DNA of 64,000 nt from Nonomuraea solani (lineage in GTDB: Bacteria; Actinomycetota; Actinomycetes; Streptosporangiales; Streptosporangiaceae). Position numbers and translations under genes: made by a program. The stretch lies in NCBI RefSeq assembly GCF_900108335.1, contig NZ_FNVT01000003.1, forward strand, positions 477,563 to 541,562. The letters are read 5' to 3'. The notes under the pieces are model-generated. The model searched no databases. It had not been told where the DNA came from and worked only from the letters and a program-made list of their open reading frames with translations. How positions within the stretch are numbered: the stretch's first letter is position 1; each line of letters starts with the position of its first letter. This document shows positions 1 to 12,280 of this stretch, piece by piece.

Positions 1-28
1 TCGCCCTCCTCCTGTTAACGTCACGACT

Positions 29-913
29 ATGAACACAATAACCCCTGACACAAGATTCACGGTCCTCGACGCCCCCTCCAATCTCGGCCTGCGGCCGCCC
101 GCGCCCGACGTCGTCCCCGGCTGCTACAAGGCCCCCTGGGCGCTCAGGGACACCGGCCTGCTCGAACGTATCGGCGCCACCGACGCCGGCGCCGTCGTCC
201 CGCCCCGCTACGTCGCCACCTGGAAGCCCGGCGACGGCGTGCGCAACGGCCCCGCGATCGCCGCCTACGCCCGTACGCTCTCCGAGCGCGTGGCCGCCAT
301 CAGGCGGGACGGCGGGTTCCCGATCCTGCTGGGCGGCGACTGCTCGATCCTGCTCGGCCCCGCGCTGGCGCTGCGCAAGGCGGGGCGATACGGGCTGGCG
401 TACCTGGACGCGCACGCCGACTTCCGGCACCTCGGCAACTCCCCGCACGTCGGCTCGGCGGCCGGGGAGGACCTGGCGCTGGTCACCGGGCGGGGTGACG
501 AGTACCTGGTGGACATCGACGGGCTGCGGCCGTACGTCAGGGACGAGGACGTGATCGTGCTCGGGGTCAGGGACGAGGAGGATCTACGGGACATCGCGGA
601 CAGCGGGCTGGCGTACGTCCCCGGCGCCGACCCCTCGCTCGACCTCGCCAGGGAGGTGCTGGTACGGGACGAGCTCGATGGATTCTGGATCCACGTGGAC
701 GCCGACGTCCTCGACCCCTCCGTCCTGCCCGCCGTCGACTCCCCCACCCCGGGCGGGCTCGACGCGGCCCGGCTCACCGAACTGCTGCGCGGCCTCCTGC
801 GGCTGCCGGGGGCCGCCGGGCTGGAGGTGACGATCCTCGACCCGGACCTGGACGAGGACGGCAGCCAGGCCGCCCTGCTGGCCGACATCCTGGTCGCCGC
901 CCTGACGACCTGA
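29..913 (+). CDS. Arginase/agmatinase-family ureohydrolase
   Basis: A 294-residue enzyme of the ureohydrolase fold, which hydrolyses guanidino or formimino groups with a binuclear Mn centre in the cytosol. The metal-binding signatures are visible: GGDCS at about 102-106, DAHADF at 127-132 and HVDADVLDP near 221-229. In canonical arginases the first signature is GGDHS and its His binds metal. Here Cys stands in that place, so the substrate (arginine, agmatine, guanidinobutyrate or formimidoylglutamate) cannot be assigned. The gene is preceded only by 28 bases of this window, so its operon partners upstream are unknown. It converges with the leftward gene at 1025. Family is sure, substrate is not. 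Confidence 0.85.
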   Translation: MNTITPDTRFTVLDAPSNLGLRPPAPDVVPGCYKAPWALRDTGLLERIGATDAGAVVPPRYVATWKPGDGVRNGPAIAAYARTLSERVAAIRRDGGFPILLGGDCSILLGPALALRKAGRYGLAYLDAHADFRHLGNSPHVGSAAGEDLALVTGRGDEYLVDIDGLRPYVRDEDVIVLGVRDEEDLRDIADSGLAYVPGADPSLDLAREVLVRDELDGFWIHVDADVLDPSVLPAVDSPTPGGLDAARLTELLRGLLRLPGAAGLEVTILDPDLDEDGSQAALLADILVAALTT

Positions 914-1024
914 CCCACGTTCACCGCCGTACTTCAGCGGAGTCCTTTCGATGCGAGGGGGCAAAGGATGAGGTCCGCAGGCAGGGGCAGGGCGTCACAG
1001 ATAGGCCGCCCGGAAAGGGCTCGG

Positions 1025-2590
1025 CTAGCGGATTGTGTAGGGGCTCGTACTGGAGTGGCCGGTCGCGTTCGTGGCCGTGATGGAGGTCCAGGAGCCCGAC
1101 GGCACGTACGGAGCCCAGGCCGATTCGAGCCGCCCGCGCGAATACCCTTCCTGCGCCACCACCACCTCCCCCACCCCTTCAGGCGCGAACCGCAGCGTGC
1201 CGCCCCGCAGGTTGTGGCCCTCGACGAGGACCCCGGCCCGCCCGTTCAGCTCCTTCCGGTACGCGCCCACGATGATCGGCTGCTCCCACCCGGCCGCGAT
1301 GTCGTCGGCCAGCGAGGGCGTGTCGTAACGGGCCTGGCAGGTGAAGAACGGATCCCACCCATAGGAGATGACCTTCGCGGCAAAGGGACCGGCGGCCATG
1401 ACCTGCTGGTCGAGCCGGCTCTTCGTGGTCCGCCCGCGCAGCGGCAGCGGCTCCACCCGCCCGCACTCCCCGGGAGCGGGGGTGGGCTCGAAGCCCTCGA
1501 CGTTCACCCACAGCTCCACCCCGTCCGGCACCCGCCGGGCCGCCGCCTCGACATAGTCCCGCGTGGACCCGTAGTAGCCCTGCGCGTTGCTCACGTCCCC
1601 CACGACCGGCACCAGCCGGGGCGCCACCTTGGCGTCGGCCTCGTGCACCCCGTACACCGGCACCTTCCCCGTCCCCCGGCCGTCCTGGACGGCGACGGCC
1701 ATGGGCAGACCGGCCCGCGTCCCCGCGATGTCGGCCAGCCCCTCCTCCACCTGCGACGGCGGGAACCCGCGCCCGCGCCGGGCGTCGATGTACGGGCTGA
1801 CCACGATCTTCTTGCCCGGCAGCACGGAGGCGACCACGGCGTGCTGGGCCGCGTACAGCCGCACGATCGGATCCTGCTCGGACCGCGCCCGCACGGCCAG
1901 CTCGAACGACTGGTAGACCCCGCCGAACGAGGCCAGCCCCTTGAACCGCTCCCGATAGTCGGCCAGCACCCGCGCCGTGAAGGCGTTCAGCGCGGCGGTG
2001 TGCGCGTGGTCGGGCTCCCACGGCTTGCCCGCGAGCTGCGGCGCCGCGGGCAGCCCGGGAAAGACCGTCATCCCGTACGCCGCCGCCTCGGTCATCAGGT
2101 TGCCCAGTCCGTCGCCGTCGGTGGCGACGATCACGAGGTCGTGCACGGGAGCGTCGCAGGTCTCGGCCAGCGACACCCGGTAGAAGATCCGCCCCTCGCC
2201 GACGATCCGCCGGTCGAGCCCGGGGCAGCGCAGCATGGACGGCCCGAACTCCTCACTGCTCACGTATGTGTAGACCTGCCGGATCTCCGTACGAGGCACC
2301 TCGGCGCAGTTCCGCCCGTCGACGAGGCAGGCGTCGAAGCCGGGATCCAGCCCGGCGGCGAACCGCGGCCCGAAGGTGATCAGCGTGTCGCCGCCGATGG
2401 CGTGCACCGCCTCGGCCATGCGCCGCGTGACGCACCGGTCGGCGCGCGGGATGACCCAGTAGCCGGTCACCGCGTAGGGCGCCACGACCCGGGTGTCCCG
2501 TGCGGAGCATTCCTCCACCTCGGCGCCGTCCGGAATGACCATGCCCACCACGAAGGCGACCGCCACGACCAGCCACAGGATCCGGTGCAC
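1025..2590 (-). CDS. Exported DUF4434-like (TIM-barrel-like) protein
   Basis: A 521-residue protein with an N-terminal hydrophobic segment (residues 4-20) without a strong cleavage site, so it is probably secreted or membrane-anchored. The body has about eight cysteines and stretches such as GGDTLITFGP, GYYGST and NVEGFEP that resemble actinobacterial DUF4434 proteins, thought to be glycoside-hydrolase-like barrels. That assignment rests on recall of the family and is moderate. No catalytic residue can be named. The gene stands alone, diverging from the SDR gene at 2701 with about 110 bases of shared promoter space. The long open frames on the opposite strand are high-GC shadows. Confidence 0.65.
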   Translation of the reverse strand: MHRILWLVVAVAFVVGMVIPDGAEVEECSARDTRVVAPYAVTGYWVIPRADRCVTRRMAEAVHAIGGDTLITFGPRFAAGLDPGFDACLVDGRNCAEVPRTEIRQVYTYVSSEEFGPSMLRCPGLDRRIVGEGRIFYRVSLAETCDAPVHDLVIVATDGDGLGNLMTEAAAYGMTVFPGLPAAPQLAGKPWEPDHAHTAALNAFTARVLADYRERFKGLASFGGVYQSFELAVRARSEQDPIVRLYAAQHAVVASVLPGKKIVVSPYIDARRGRGFPPSQVEEGLADIAGTRAGLPMAVAVQDGRGTGKVPVYGVHEADAKVAPRLVPVVGDVSNAQGYYGSTRDYVEAAARRVPDGVELWVNVEGFEPTPAPGECGRVEPLPLRGRTTKSRLDQQVMAAGPFAAKVISYGWDPFFTCQARYDTPSLADDIAAGWEQPIIVGAYRKELNGRAGVLVEGHNLRGGTLRFAPEGVGEVVVAQEGYSRGRLESAWAPYVPSGSWTSITATNATGHSSTSPYTIR

Positions 2591-2700
2591 TCACTCCCCT
2601 TCCACGCCGATCCCCACCCTACGCACCGAACACGGGCCGCGACCCCGGTGTGAGCGGCCGTGATGAGGTCACGCAGAATGGCGGCAGGGGGTGGGAGATC

Positions 2701-3486
2701 GTGCGTATCGACCTCATCGGCAAGACGGCGCTGGTGACGGGCTCGACCCAGGGCATCGGGGCGGCCATCGCCACCGGGCTCGCGCGGGCCGGCGCCCGGG
2801 TGGGCGTCAACGGCCGATCCGAGGACAAGGTCGCGGCGGCCATCGAGCAGATGGGCGGAGACCTCGACCTGGTCGCGGCCCCCGGCGACGTCTCGACCGA
2901 GGACGGCTGCGACCAGGTGAGACGCGAGCTCCCGCACGTCGACATCCTCGTCAACAACCTGGGGATCTTCGGAGCGACCCCGGCACTGGAGATCACCGAC
3001 GCCGAGTGGCGGCGCTACTTCGAGGTCAACGTGCTGGCCGCGGTCCGGCTGACCCGCGCCTACCTGCCCGCCATGAGGGAGCGCGGCTGGGGCCGGATCC
3101 AGTACATCGCCAGCGACTCCGCCATCGTCGTCCCCGCCGAGATGATCCACTACGGCATGACGAAGACCGCGCTGCTGGCCGTCTCCAGGGGCTTCGCCAA
3201 GGAGGCCGCGGGCAGCGGCGTCACGGTCAACTCGGTGATCGCGGGGCCGACGCACACCGGCGGCGTGGAGGAGTTCGTCTACCAGCTCGTGGACAAGGAC
3301 CTGCCGTGGGAGGAGGCGCAGCGCGCGTTCATGCGGCTGCACCGCCCGCAGTCGCTGCTCCAGCGCCTGATCGAGCCTGAGGAGATCGCGAACATGGTGG
3401 TCTACCTCAGCTCACCCCTCGCCTCGGCCACGACGGGCGGCGCGGTACGGGTGGACGGCGGCTACGTGGACTCGATCCTCCCCTAA
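2701..3486 (+). CDS. SDR-family NAD(P)-dependent oxidoreductase
   Basis: A classical short-chain dehydrogenase of 261 residues. It shows the cofactor motif TGSTQGIG at about 13-20, the NNLGIFG variant of NNAG, and a YGMTK active-site motif. The C-terminal end GGAVRVDGGYVDSIL is typical of the 3-oxoacyl-ACP-reductase-like branch. The frame is open back to a GTG at 2650, but the GTG at 2701 is preferred because a purine-rich AGGGGGTGGGAG lies just upstream and the protein then starts, as family members do, a few residues before the Rossmann strand. Substrate unknown. It is a single gene, followed by 66 bases before the peptidase gene. Confidence 0.85.
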   Translation: MRIDLIGKTALVTGSTQGIGAAIATGLARAGARVGVNGRSEDKVAAAIEQMGGDLDLVAAPGDVSTEDGCDQVRRELPHVDILVNNLGIFGATPALEITDAEWRRYFEVNVLAAVRLTRAYLPAMRERGWGRIQYIASDSAIVVPAEMIHYGMTKTALLAVSRGFAKEAAGSGVTVNSVIAGPTHTGGVEEFVYQLVDKDLPWEEAQRAFMRLHRPQSLLQRLIEPEEIANMVVYLSSPLASATTGGAVRVDGGYVDSILP

Positions 3487-3552
3487 AAGAGACTCACCCC
3501 CTCCCACCAATGGGGGATCTCACGAAGGGCGCCCGCCGACAGCCTTGAGGGC

Positions 3553-5049
3553 ATGATCTTAAGGACAGCGCTCATGAGCGCCCTCACCTTCGGCACCCTG
3601 GCCGCCCCCGAGCCGCCCGCCATCACCTGGAGCGAGTGCCCGGTCTACTCCGACGCCGTCCTGCGCTCGCTCGGCGTCGACGACCAGGACCTGCCCCAGG
3701 CCAGACGCCTGTTCGACCGCCTGGAGTGCGGCACCGTCGCCGTCCCCCAGGACTACGCCGACCCGGACGGCAAGCAGATCACCGTGGCCCTGACCAGGCT
3801 GAAGGCCAAGGGACGCCGTCTGGGCAGCGTGGCCGTCAACCCGGGCGGCCCGGGCGGCAGCGGCCGGCTGATGCCGGTCGAGCTGGCCATGAGCGGCCTC
3901 GACCTGAACGACCACTACGACCTCATCGGCTTCGACCCGCGCGGAGTCGGCGCCAGCACGAAGGCCGCCTGCCAGGTGGACCGGCAAGAGTCGCCGCCGC
4001 CCGGCCCGATCACCAGGGCGCGGGCCAGGAAGATCTACGACCAGACCGTCAAGAACAACCGGACGTGCGACTCGGCCTTCATCGGCCGGCTCACCACCGC
4101 GAACGTCGCCCGCGACCTCGACCGCGTCCGCGCCGCACTGGGCGAGCGCAAGATCGGCTTCCTCGGCGTTTCGTGGGGCACCTGGCTGGGCGCGGTCTAC
4201 CGCAGCATGTTCCCCGGCAGTGTGCACCGCATGTGGCTGGACAGCGTGGCCCTGCCGGTGCCCAGGATGGACGTCTTCGCCGGCGTACGCGCGAAGGCCA
4301 CCGACCGCGGCTTCCAGCGGATGGCCGCCTGGATCGCCGAACGGCACGGCACGTACGGGTTCGGCACATCGAAGGCCGGCGTGGTGTCGGCGCTGACCCG
4401 GCTGCGCGAGAAGTACGACGCCCACCCCATCACCTTCACCGACGTCGACGTCACCATCGACGGCCGGATGATCGCCGAGGCCGCGGCCCAGCCGAGCATG
4501 GCCTGGCCGGACGTGGCCCAGGTCCTGAAGGAGCTGGTGGACGCCACGGGCCCGGAGGCGCCGCCCGCGCTCAAGCGCGTCATGGGCGGCGAGCGCCCGC
4601 CGATCCCGCCGGACGCCCCGGAGCGCCAGAACATCACGGCGCACGTCGCGCTGTTCTGCAACGAGGACCTCGGGCCGCGCACGTTCGAGTCGGCCTGGAA
4701 CGCCTACACCAGGCGTCTCAAGAGCTACCCGGTGACCGGCCGCGCCAGCCAGTTCTTCCCGCCGTGCGCCGGCTGGCCGCACCCCGTACAGGCTCCCCGG
4801 CTGCGGCACGGCGGCGGCTCGCTGGTGCTGTCGGGGCACCTGCGCGAGAACCTGTCCCCGTACGAATGGACCCTGGAAACCCGCGAGGCGACCGGCGGCC
4901 ACGTGGTCACGATCGACGACGACGTCCACGGCTCCGCGCCCAGGACCCCGGGCTGCCAGGCCAAGATCGTCACCTACTTCGAATCGGGCCGCCTCCCGGA
5001 AACGTGCCCGGCGGCGCCGGCACCTGCGAATGAACAAACGAGGCGATAG
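3553..5049 (+). CDS. Exported alpha/beta hydrolase with TAP-like C-terminus (S33 peptidase)
   Basis: A 498-residue member of the actinobacterial tripeptidyl-aminopeptidase-like S33 family. A short N-terminal hydrophobic segment (residues 1-18) suggests export. The oxyanion-region motif NPGGPGGSG is at 96-104, and the nucleophile elbow GVSWGT puts the catalytic Ser near 207. Most relatives have GxSYGT, so Trp replaces Tyr. The C-terminal third (SLVLSGHLRENLSPYEW and DDDVHGS) carries the Asp and His regions of the TAP-like domain. Such enzymes cut short peptides from the N-terminus outside the cell. It is monocistronic, ending 137 bases before the glycerol transporter operon. Confidence 0.85.
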   Translation: MILRTALMSALTFGTLAAPEPPAITWSECPVYSDAVLRSLGVDDQDLPQARRLFDRLECGTVAVPQDYADPDGKQITVALTRLKAKGRRLGSVAVNPGGPGGSGRLMPVELAMSGLDLNDHYDLIGFDPRGVGASTKAACQVDRQESPPPGPITRARARKIYDQTVKNNRTCDSAFIGRLTTANVARDLDRVRAALGERKIGFLGVSWGTWLGAVYRSMFPGSVHRMWLDSVALPVPRMDVFAGVRAKATDRGFQRMAAWIAERHGTYGFGTSKAGVVSALTRLREKYDAHPITFTDVDVTIDGRMIAEAAAQPSMAWPDVAQVLKELVDATGPEAPPALKRVMGGERPPIPPDAPERQNITAHVALFCNEDLGPRTFESAWNAYTRRLKSYPVTGRASQFFPPCAGWPHPVQAPRLRHGGGSLVLSGHLRENLSPYEWTLETREATGGHVVTIDDDVHGSAPRTPGCQAKIVTYFESGRLPETCPAAPAPANEQTRR

Positions 5050-5079
5050 GGATAACCGTTCGCCACATTCCCGGTCTCG

Positions 5080-5160
5080 AAATGTGATGGAATCACGCGT
5101 CACATCCGTCACATCCGCAACAAGCGATCTTTGCAGACCCTTGCAGATCATGTTAGAAGA
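5080..5160 (+). promoter_or_regulatory. Putative control region of the glpSTPQUV operon
   Basis: The 137 bases between 5050 and 5186 are less GC-rich than their surroundings and hold three repeat pairs. GTGAT-GGA-ATCAC (5084-5096) is an inverted repeat. CACATCCGT is repeated in tandem at 5101-5119. TTGCAGA occurs at 5131 and 5141, one helical turn apart. The six-gene operon starts at 5187, so these are likely regulator sites. No promoter box can be fixed with confidence. Confidence 0.4.
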
Positions 5161-5186
5161 GAGGGAAGCAGAGAGGACCGGGCACA

Positions 5187-6270
5187 GTGACGCTGAAATT
5201 CGATGGCGTCTCCGTACGGCAGCGCGGGGAGACCTGGCTCGACGACATTCGCCTGGAATTATCTAATGGAATGACCACGCTCGTCGGCCCCCTGATGGCG
5301 GGGAAGACGACATTGATGCGCGTGGCCGCCGGTTTACTGACGCCCGATTCGGGCCGCGTGGTGATCGACGGAAAAGACGTCACCGGAATTTCGGTGCGTA
5401 AACGATCTGTCGCCTTCGTCTACCAGCAATTCATCAATTATCCGTCGCTCACCATCTACGAGAACATCGCCTCCCCGCTCAGGCTCGACCCGAGGTTCCG
5501 GGGCGGGGCCATCGACCGGCGGGTACGCGAGGTGGCCGAGCTCATGGGCATCGCCGAGCTGCTGCCCCGCAGGCCCGCCGAGCTGTCGGGCGGCCAGCAG
5601 CAGCGTACGGCCATCGCCCGCGCCCTGGCCCGCCCGGTGGACGTGCTGCTGCTCGACGAGCCGCTGGCGAACCTGGACTTCAAGCTGCGCGAGCAGTTGC
5701 GCGCCGACCTGAAGACCATGTTCACCGGCTCGGAGGGCGTGGTCCTCTACTCCACCGCCGACCCGAACGAGGCCCTGACCTTCGCCGCGCCGGCGGTGAT
5801 CCTGGGCGAGGGCAGGGTGCAGCACACCGGGGACGTCGCGGAGATGTACGCCCATCCGCCCACGCTGGCGGTGGCGGCCACGCTCAGCGACCCCCCGCTC
5901 AACCTGCTGCCCGGCGTGGTGCGCGAGGGCCGGATCGAGTGCCTCGGCACCTCGTTCCCCGCGCCCCGCGCGCACGCCGAGGGCCGCAACGTCGTGCTCG
6001 GCGTCCGCCCTCACCAGGTGACGATCGGCCGGAACGGGGCGGGCGCGCTGGAGCTACCCGCCGAGATCAGGCTCGCGGAGGTGACGGGCAGCGCGACCTT
6101 CCTGCACCTCCTCCTCCAGGGCAACCGCCACCTGGTCGCCCACCTGCCGGGCACCCAGCTCTTCACGCCGGGCGAGTCCACGGTCGCGTACGTGGACCCG
6201 GCCCATCTGTTCGTCTTCGACGACGACGGGGGCCGGCTGCTCGGCACCAGCGCGGCGGAGGTGGATCTGC

Positions 6271-6278
<8 letters not shown>
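5187..6278 (+). CDS. glpS: Glycerol ABC transporter ATPase GlpS-like
   Basis: A 363-residue CUT1-like ATPase with a C-terminal TOBE-type domain, first gene of an operon laid out as the rhizobial glpSTPQUV glycerol importer. The Walker A is GPLMAGKTT (34-42), which keeps GKT but lacks the usual SG-G loop. The ABC signature is canonical (LSGGQ, 133-137), as is Walker B (LLLDE, 154-158). The switch His is replaced by Ala (TAD at 190-192). Thus this subunit has a good signature but a weak nucleotide site of its own. The start is a GTG at 5187. The stop overlaps the next gene by 8 bases. It is expected to pair with the product of the 6271 gene. Confidence 0.85.
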
Positions 6279-8318
<2,040 letters not shown>

Positions 8319-8322
8319 TCCG

Positions 8323-9144
<822 letters not shown>

Positions 9145-9146
9145 CC

Positions 9147-9422
9147 ATGCTCGAGTGGATGGTGTGGACCACCCCCACGGCCCTGGTCTTCGCCGGGCTC
9201 GCCCTGCTGCTGGTCGTCATGACGGTCTGGGCTCGCATCTCCCCTCCCGTGGCCAGGCGAGGCTTCCTGCGCATCGAGACCGACCGGGGGGACCGGCTCT
9301 ACATCGGCCTGATCAGCGCCGCCGTCGTGCTGGCCGGCTGGATCGCCATCACCGACCTGTCCATGTGGCTCGCGCTCGGGTGCGCGCTGCTGGTGACGGT
9401 CGTGATCGGGATATGGGGCTAA
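9147..9422 (+). CDS. glpU: DUF2160 small membrane protein GlpU-like
   Basis: A 91-residue protein with three hydrophobic segments and the conserved pattern WMVWTTPTA...MTVW...RRGFL...TRGDRLYIG seen in DUF2160 proteins. In rhizobia this small gene sits between the permeases and the binding protein of the glycerol transporter. It starts two bases after the glpQ stop. Its molecular role is not established; a structural or assembly role in the transporter is an inference. Its presence is the strongest sign that this operon is of glycerol type. Confidence 0.85.
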   Translation: MLEWMVWTTPTALVFAGLALLLVVMTVWARISPPVARRGFLRIETDRGDRLYIGLISAAVVLAGWIAITDLSMWLALGCALLVTVVIGIWG

Positions 9423-9440
9423 CAGATAAGGAGCGAAGCG

Positions 9441-11225
9441 ATGAGGCATCGGGCAGGCAGGTCCGCGGCCGTGGGTCTGTTCGCGGTCGTCCTGATAGCA
9501 GCCGGCTGCACGCAGAGCGCGGAGAAGCCCGCGAGTGACTTCAAGGAGGCCGATGGCAAGGCCGCGGCCCAGAAATGGGTGTCGGAGCAGTTCACGCCGA
9601 GCACCCTGTCCAAGGACCAGCAGATCGCGGAGATGGACTGGTTCATCAAGGCCGCGGCGCCGTACCGGGGCATGCAGATCAACGTGGTCTCCGAGACGAT
9701 CACCACGCACGAGTACGAGTCCCAGCAGCTCGCGAAGGCGTTCACCGAGATCACCGGGATCAGGATCAAGCACGACCTGATCCAGGAGGGTGACGTCGTC
9801 GAGAAGCTCCAGACCCAGATCCAGGGCAACCAGAACATCTACGACGCCTACGTCAACGACTCCGACCTGATCGGGACCCACTCGCGCGGCGACTACGTGG
9901 TCCCGCTGTCGGACTACATGGCGGGTGAGGGCAAGAACGTCACCTCGCCCACCCTCGACCTGAACGACTTCATCGGCATCAGCTTCACGACCGGGCCCGA
10001 CAAGAAGATCTACCAGCTCCCCGACCAGCAGTTCGCGAACCTCTACTGGTTCCGCTACGACTGGTTCACCGACCCGAAGATCAAGAAGGAGTTCAAGGAC
10101 GCCTACGGTTACGACCTCGGCGTCCCGGTCAACTGGGCCGCCTACGAGGACATCGCCGACTTCTTCACCAACAAGGTCAACGGCAACGGCACCATCGACG
10201 GCAAGAAGGTCTACGGCCACATGGACTACGGCCGCAAGGACCCGTCGCTCGGCTGGCGCTTCACCGACGCCTGGCTGTCCATGGCCGGCAACGGCGACCC
10301 CGGCATCCCCAACGGCCTGCCGGTGGACGACTGGGGCATCCGGGTGGAGAACTGCCGCCCGGTCGGCTCGTCGGTCACCCGCGGCGGCGACACCAACGGC
10401 CCGGCCGCGGTCTACGCCCTGACCAAGTACGTGGACTGGCTGAAGAAATATGCCCCCAGGGAGGCGGCGGGCATGAACTTCAGCGAGGCCGGCCCGGTCC
10501 CTGCGCAGGGCAACATCGCCCAGCAGATCTTCTGGTACACCTCGTTCACGGCCGACATGACCAAGGAGGGCCTGCCGGTCGTCAACAGCGACGGCACGCC
10601 GAAGTGGCGCATCGCGCCGAGCCCGCACGGCGCGTACTGGAAGGACGGCAACAAGCTGGGCTACCAGGACGCCGGTTCGTGGACGCTGCTGAAGAGCACC
10701 CCGCAGGACCGCAGGGCGGCCGCCTGGCTGTACGCGCAGTTCGTGACGTCGAAGACGGTGTCGCTGAAGAAGTCGATCGTCGGGCTGACGTTCATCCGCG
10801 AATCCGACATCAAGAGCCAGTACTTCGCCGACAACGCCAAGAAGTACGGCGGCCTGATCGAGTTCTACGGCTCACCGGCCCGCGTGCAGTGGACGCCGAC
10901 CGGCACGAACGTGCCCGACTACCCGAAGCTGGCCCAGCTCTGGTGGCAGAACGTGGCCACGGCCGTGACCGGCGAGACCACGCCGCAGCAGTCGATGGAC
11001 AACCTGGCCAAGCAGCAGGACGACATCCTGTCCCGGCTGGAGCGGCTCTCGCGTGAGCGCCAGGGCTTCGCCGGGCAGTGCGCGCCCAAGCTGAACCAGG
11101 AGCGTGACGCCCAGTACTGGTACGACCAGCCCGGCGCCCCGGCACCGAAGCTGGCCGACGAACGCGGCAAGCCGCAGACCCTCGACTACGACAAGCTGAT
11201 CGCCACCTGGAAGCAAGGGAACTAA
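9441..11225 (+). CDS. glpV: Glycerol ABC transporter solute-binding lipoprotein GlpV-like
   Basis: A 594-residue extracytoplasmic binding protein, longer than typical CUT1 binders (about 430) but in keeping with GlpV-type proteins. A lipoprotein signal is visible, with lipobox IAAGC and Cys23 as the anchor. The mature part is rich in Trp/Tyr and has the long C-terminal extension with LERLSRERQG and QERDAQYWYDQP. RBS AAGGAG lies before the ATG. It ends the operon, and its stop overlaps by four bases the stop of the leftward hydrolase gene. No glpK or glpD is present nearby. Confidence 0.85.
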   Translation: MRHRAGRSAAVGLFAVVLIAAGCTQSAEKPASDFKEADGKAAAQKWVSEQFTPSTLSKDQQIAEMDWFIKAAAPYRGMQINVVSETITTHEYESQQLAKAFTEITGIRIKHDLIQEGDVVEKLQTQIQGNQNIYDAYVNDSDLIGTHSRGDYVVPLSDYMAGEGKNVTSPTLDLNDFIGISFTTGPDKKIYQLPDQQFANLYWFRYDWFTDPKIKKEFKDAYGYDLGVPVNWAAYEDIADFFTNKVNGNGTIDGKKVYGHMDYGRKDPSLGWRFTDAWLSMAGNGDPGIPNGLPVDDWGIRVENCRPVGSSVTRGGDTNGPAAVYALTKYVDWLKKYAPREAAGMNFSEAGPVPAQGNIAQQIFWYTSFTADMTKEGLPVVNSDGTPKWRIAPSPHGAYWKDGNKLGYQDAGSWTLLKSTPQDRRAAAWLYAQFVTSKTVSLKKSIVGLTFIRESDIKSQYFADNAKKYGGLIEFYGSPARVQWTPTGTNVPDYPKLAQLWWQNVATAVTGETTPQQSMDNLAKQQDDILSRLERLSRERQGFAGQCAPKLNQERDAQYWYDQPGAPAPKLADERGKPQTLDYDKLIATWKQGN

Positions 11226-12280
11226 CGCAGGCGTTCCCCGAGCCAGTCGAAGGCGCGCTCCTGCATGGGCACGTCGAAGCTGTGCGGTACGTCGGCGAAG
11301 ACGGCCTCGTAGGCGTCGGGCGCGGCGGCGTACCGCTCGGTGATCATCGTGTGCGCGCGCCGCATGCCGGTCGCGGGGAACAGCCGGTCGCGCAGGGCGT
11401 ACTGGACCATGAGCGGCCCGGGAGCGCGGGCGGCGACCAGGTCGGGCCAGTCGCCCAGCCGCGGCAGGCCCGGCGGCCACAACATCCAGGTGTGGCCGGG
11501 GACATGCTCGGCGATCATGTCCCGATAGGAGGAGACCATCGCGGCGACGACCACCGCCCGCATGGCCGGGTCGAACGCGCCGAGCAGCGCGGCCCGCAGG
11601 CCGCCGCCCGACAGCCCGGCGCAGCCGACCGCGCCGACGTCCGGGCGTGAGCGCAGGTAGGCCGCCGCCGCCAGGTCCTCACCCGCCACCACGCCGGCGA
11701 ACGAGATGCCGAGCACCTGGCAGTGCTTGGCCACGATGTGCTCGTGGTCGCGGGCGGCCCGGTCGTAGCGGTCGGCCTCGCTCAGCGCCGGGTCGTCGGG
11801 GAGCTCCAGCGGGAAGCGGCGGCTGCCCCACACGAACGCGTCGTGCGCCAGCACCGCGAAGCCGCGCCTGGCCAGCGCGTTGGCGAAGGCCCGGCCGCCG
11901 TAGATGTCGTCCCGCAGCCGCCGCACCTCGGGCGTCGGCCCTTCGGGCGCGTCGGCGATCTTCTCCTTGCCGGCCCACTTCATCCCGGCGTGGCAGTGCA
12001 GCGCCACGACCCCGGGCAGCGGCCCGTCGGCGTCCGCGGGCCGCAGCAGGTAGGCCCGCGTGCGCGGCCCGAACCCGACCGACCAGGACAGCTCCTCACC
12101 GTGGAGGCCGTCGTGCGTCCAGGTCCGCTCGACCCGCACGTCATCGGCGGTCAGGTCGAGCACGCCGATGGCGTCGCGCGCCGCCGCGCGCAGCTCGGGG
12201 CCCCCGAGAACGGGGTAGAGCCCGCGCTGCGCGGCGGCGACTCGCGCCAGCTCAGCGAACACGCGTGCCGTCGTCCTCAA
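11222..12280 (-). CDS. Alpha/beta hydrolase, dienelactone-hydrolase/esterase-like
   Basis: A 352-residue cytoplasmic hydrolase. The triad is visible: nucleophile motif GLSGGG near 220, Asp in ALRDRLF near 315 and His in VPHSFD near 338. The long N-terminal region with ALHCHAGMKWAGKEK resembles acetyl-xylan-esterase-like and dienelactone-hydrolase-like proteins of sugar loci. It is the last gene of the leftward transporter operon; its start lies 29 bases inside the oxidoreductase gene. A role in removing acyl or lactone groups from imported sugar acids is an inference from this context. The substrate is unknown. Confidence 0.8.
   Translation of the reverse strand: MRTTARVFAELARVAAAQRGLYPVLGGPELRAAARDAIGVLDLTADDVRVERTWTHDGLHGEELSWSVGFGPRTRAYLLRPADADGPLPGVVALHCHAGMKWAGKEKIADAPEGPTPEVRRLRDDIYGGRAFANALARRGFAVLAHDAFVWGSRRFPLELPDDPALSEADRYDRAARDHEHIVAKHCQVLGISFAGVVAGEDLAAAAYLRSRPDVGAVGCAGLSGGGLRAALLGAFDPAMRAVVVAAMVSSYRDMIAEHVPGHTWMLWPPGLPRLGDWPDLVAARAPGPLMVQYALRDRLFPATGMRRAHTMITERYAAAPDAYEAVFADVPHSFDVPMQERAFDWLGERLR

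Noticed and set aside
968..2653. Long plus-strand open frame (561 codons) opposite the exported protein gene
   Set aside because: The product is rich in His, Arg, Pro and Gly, with no ribosome site and no family. It is a codon-position shadow of the real minus-strand gene.
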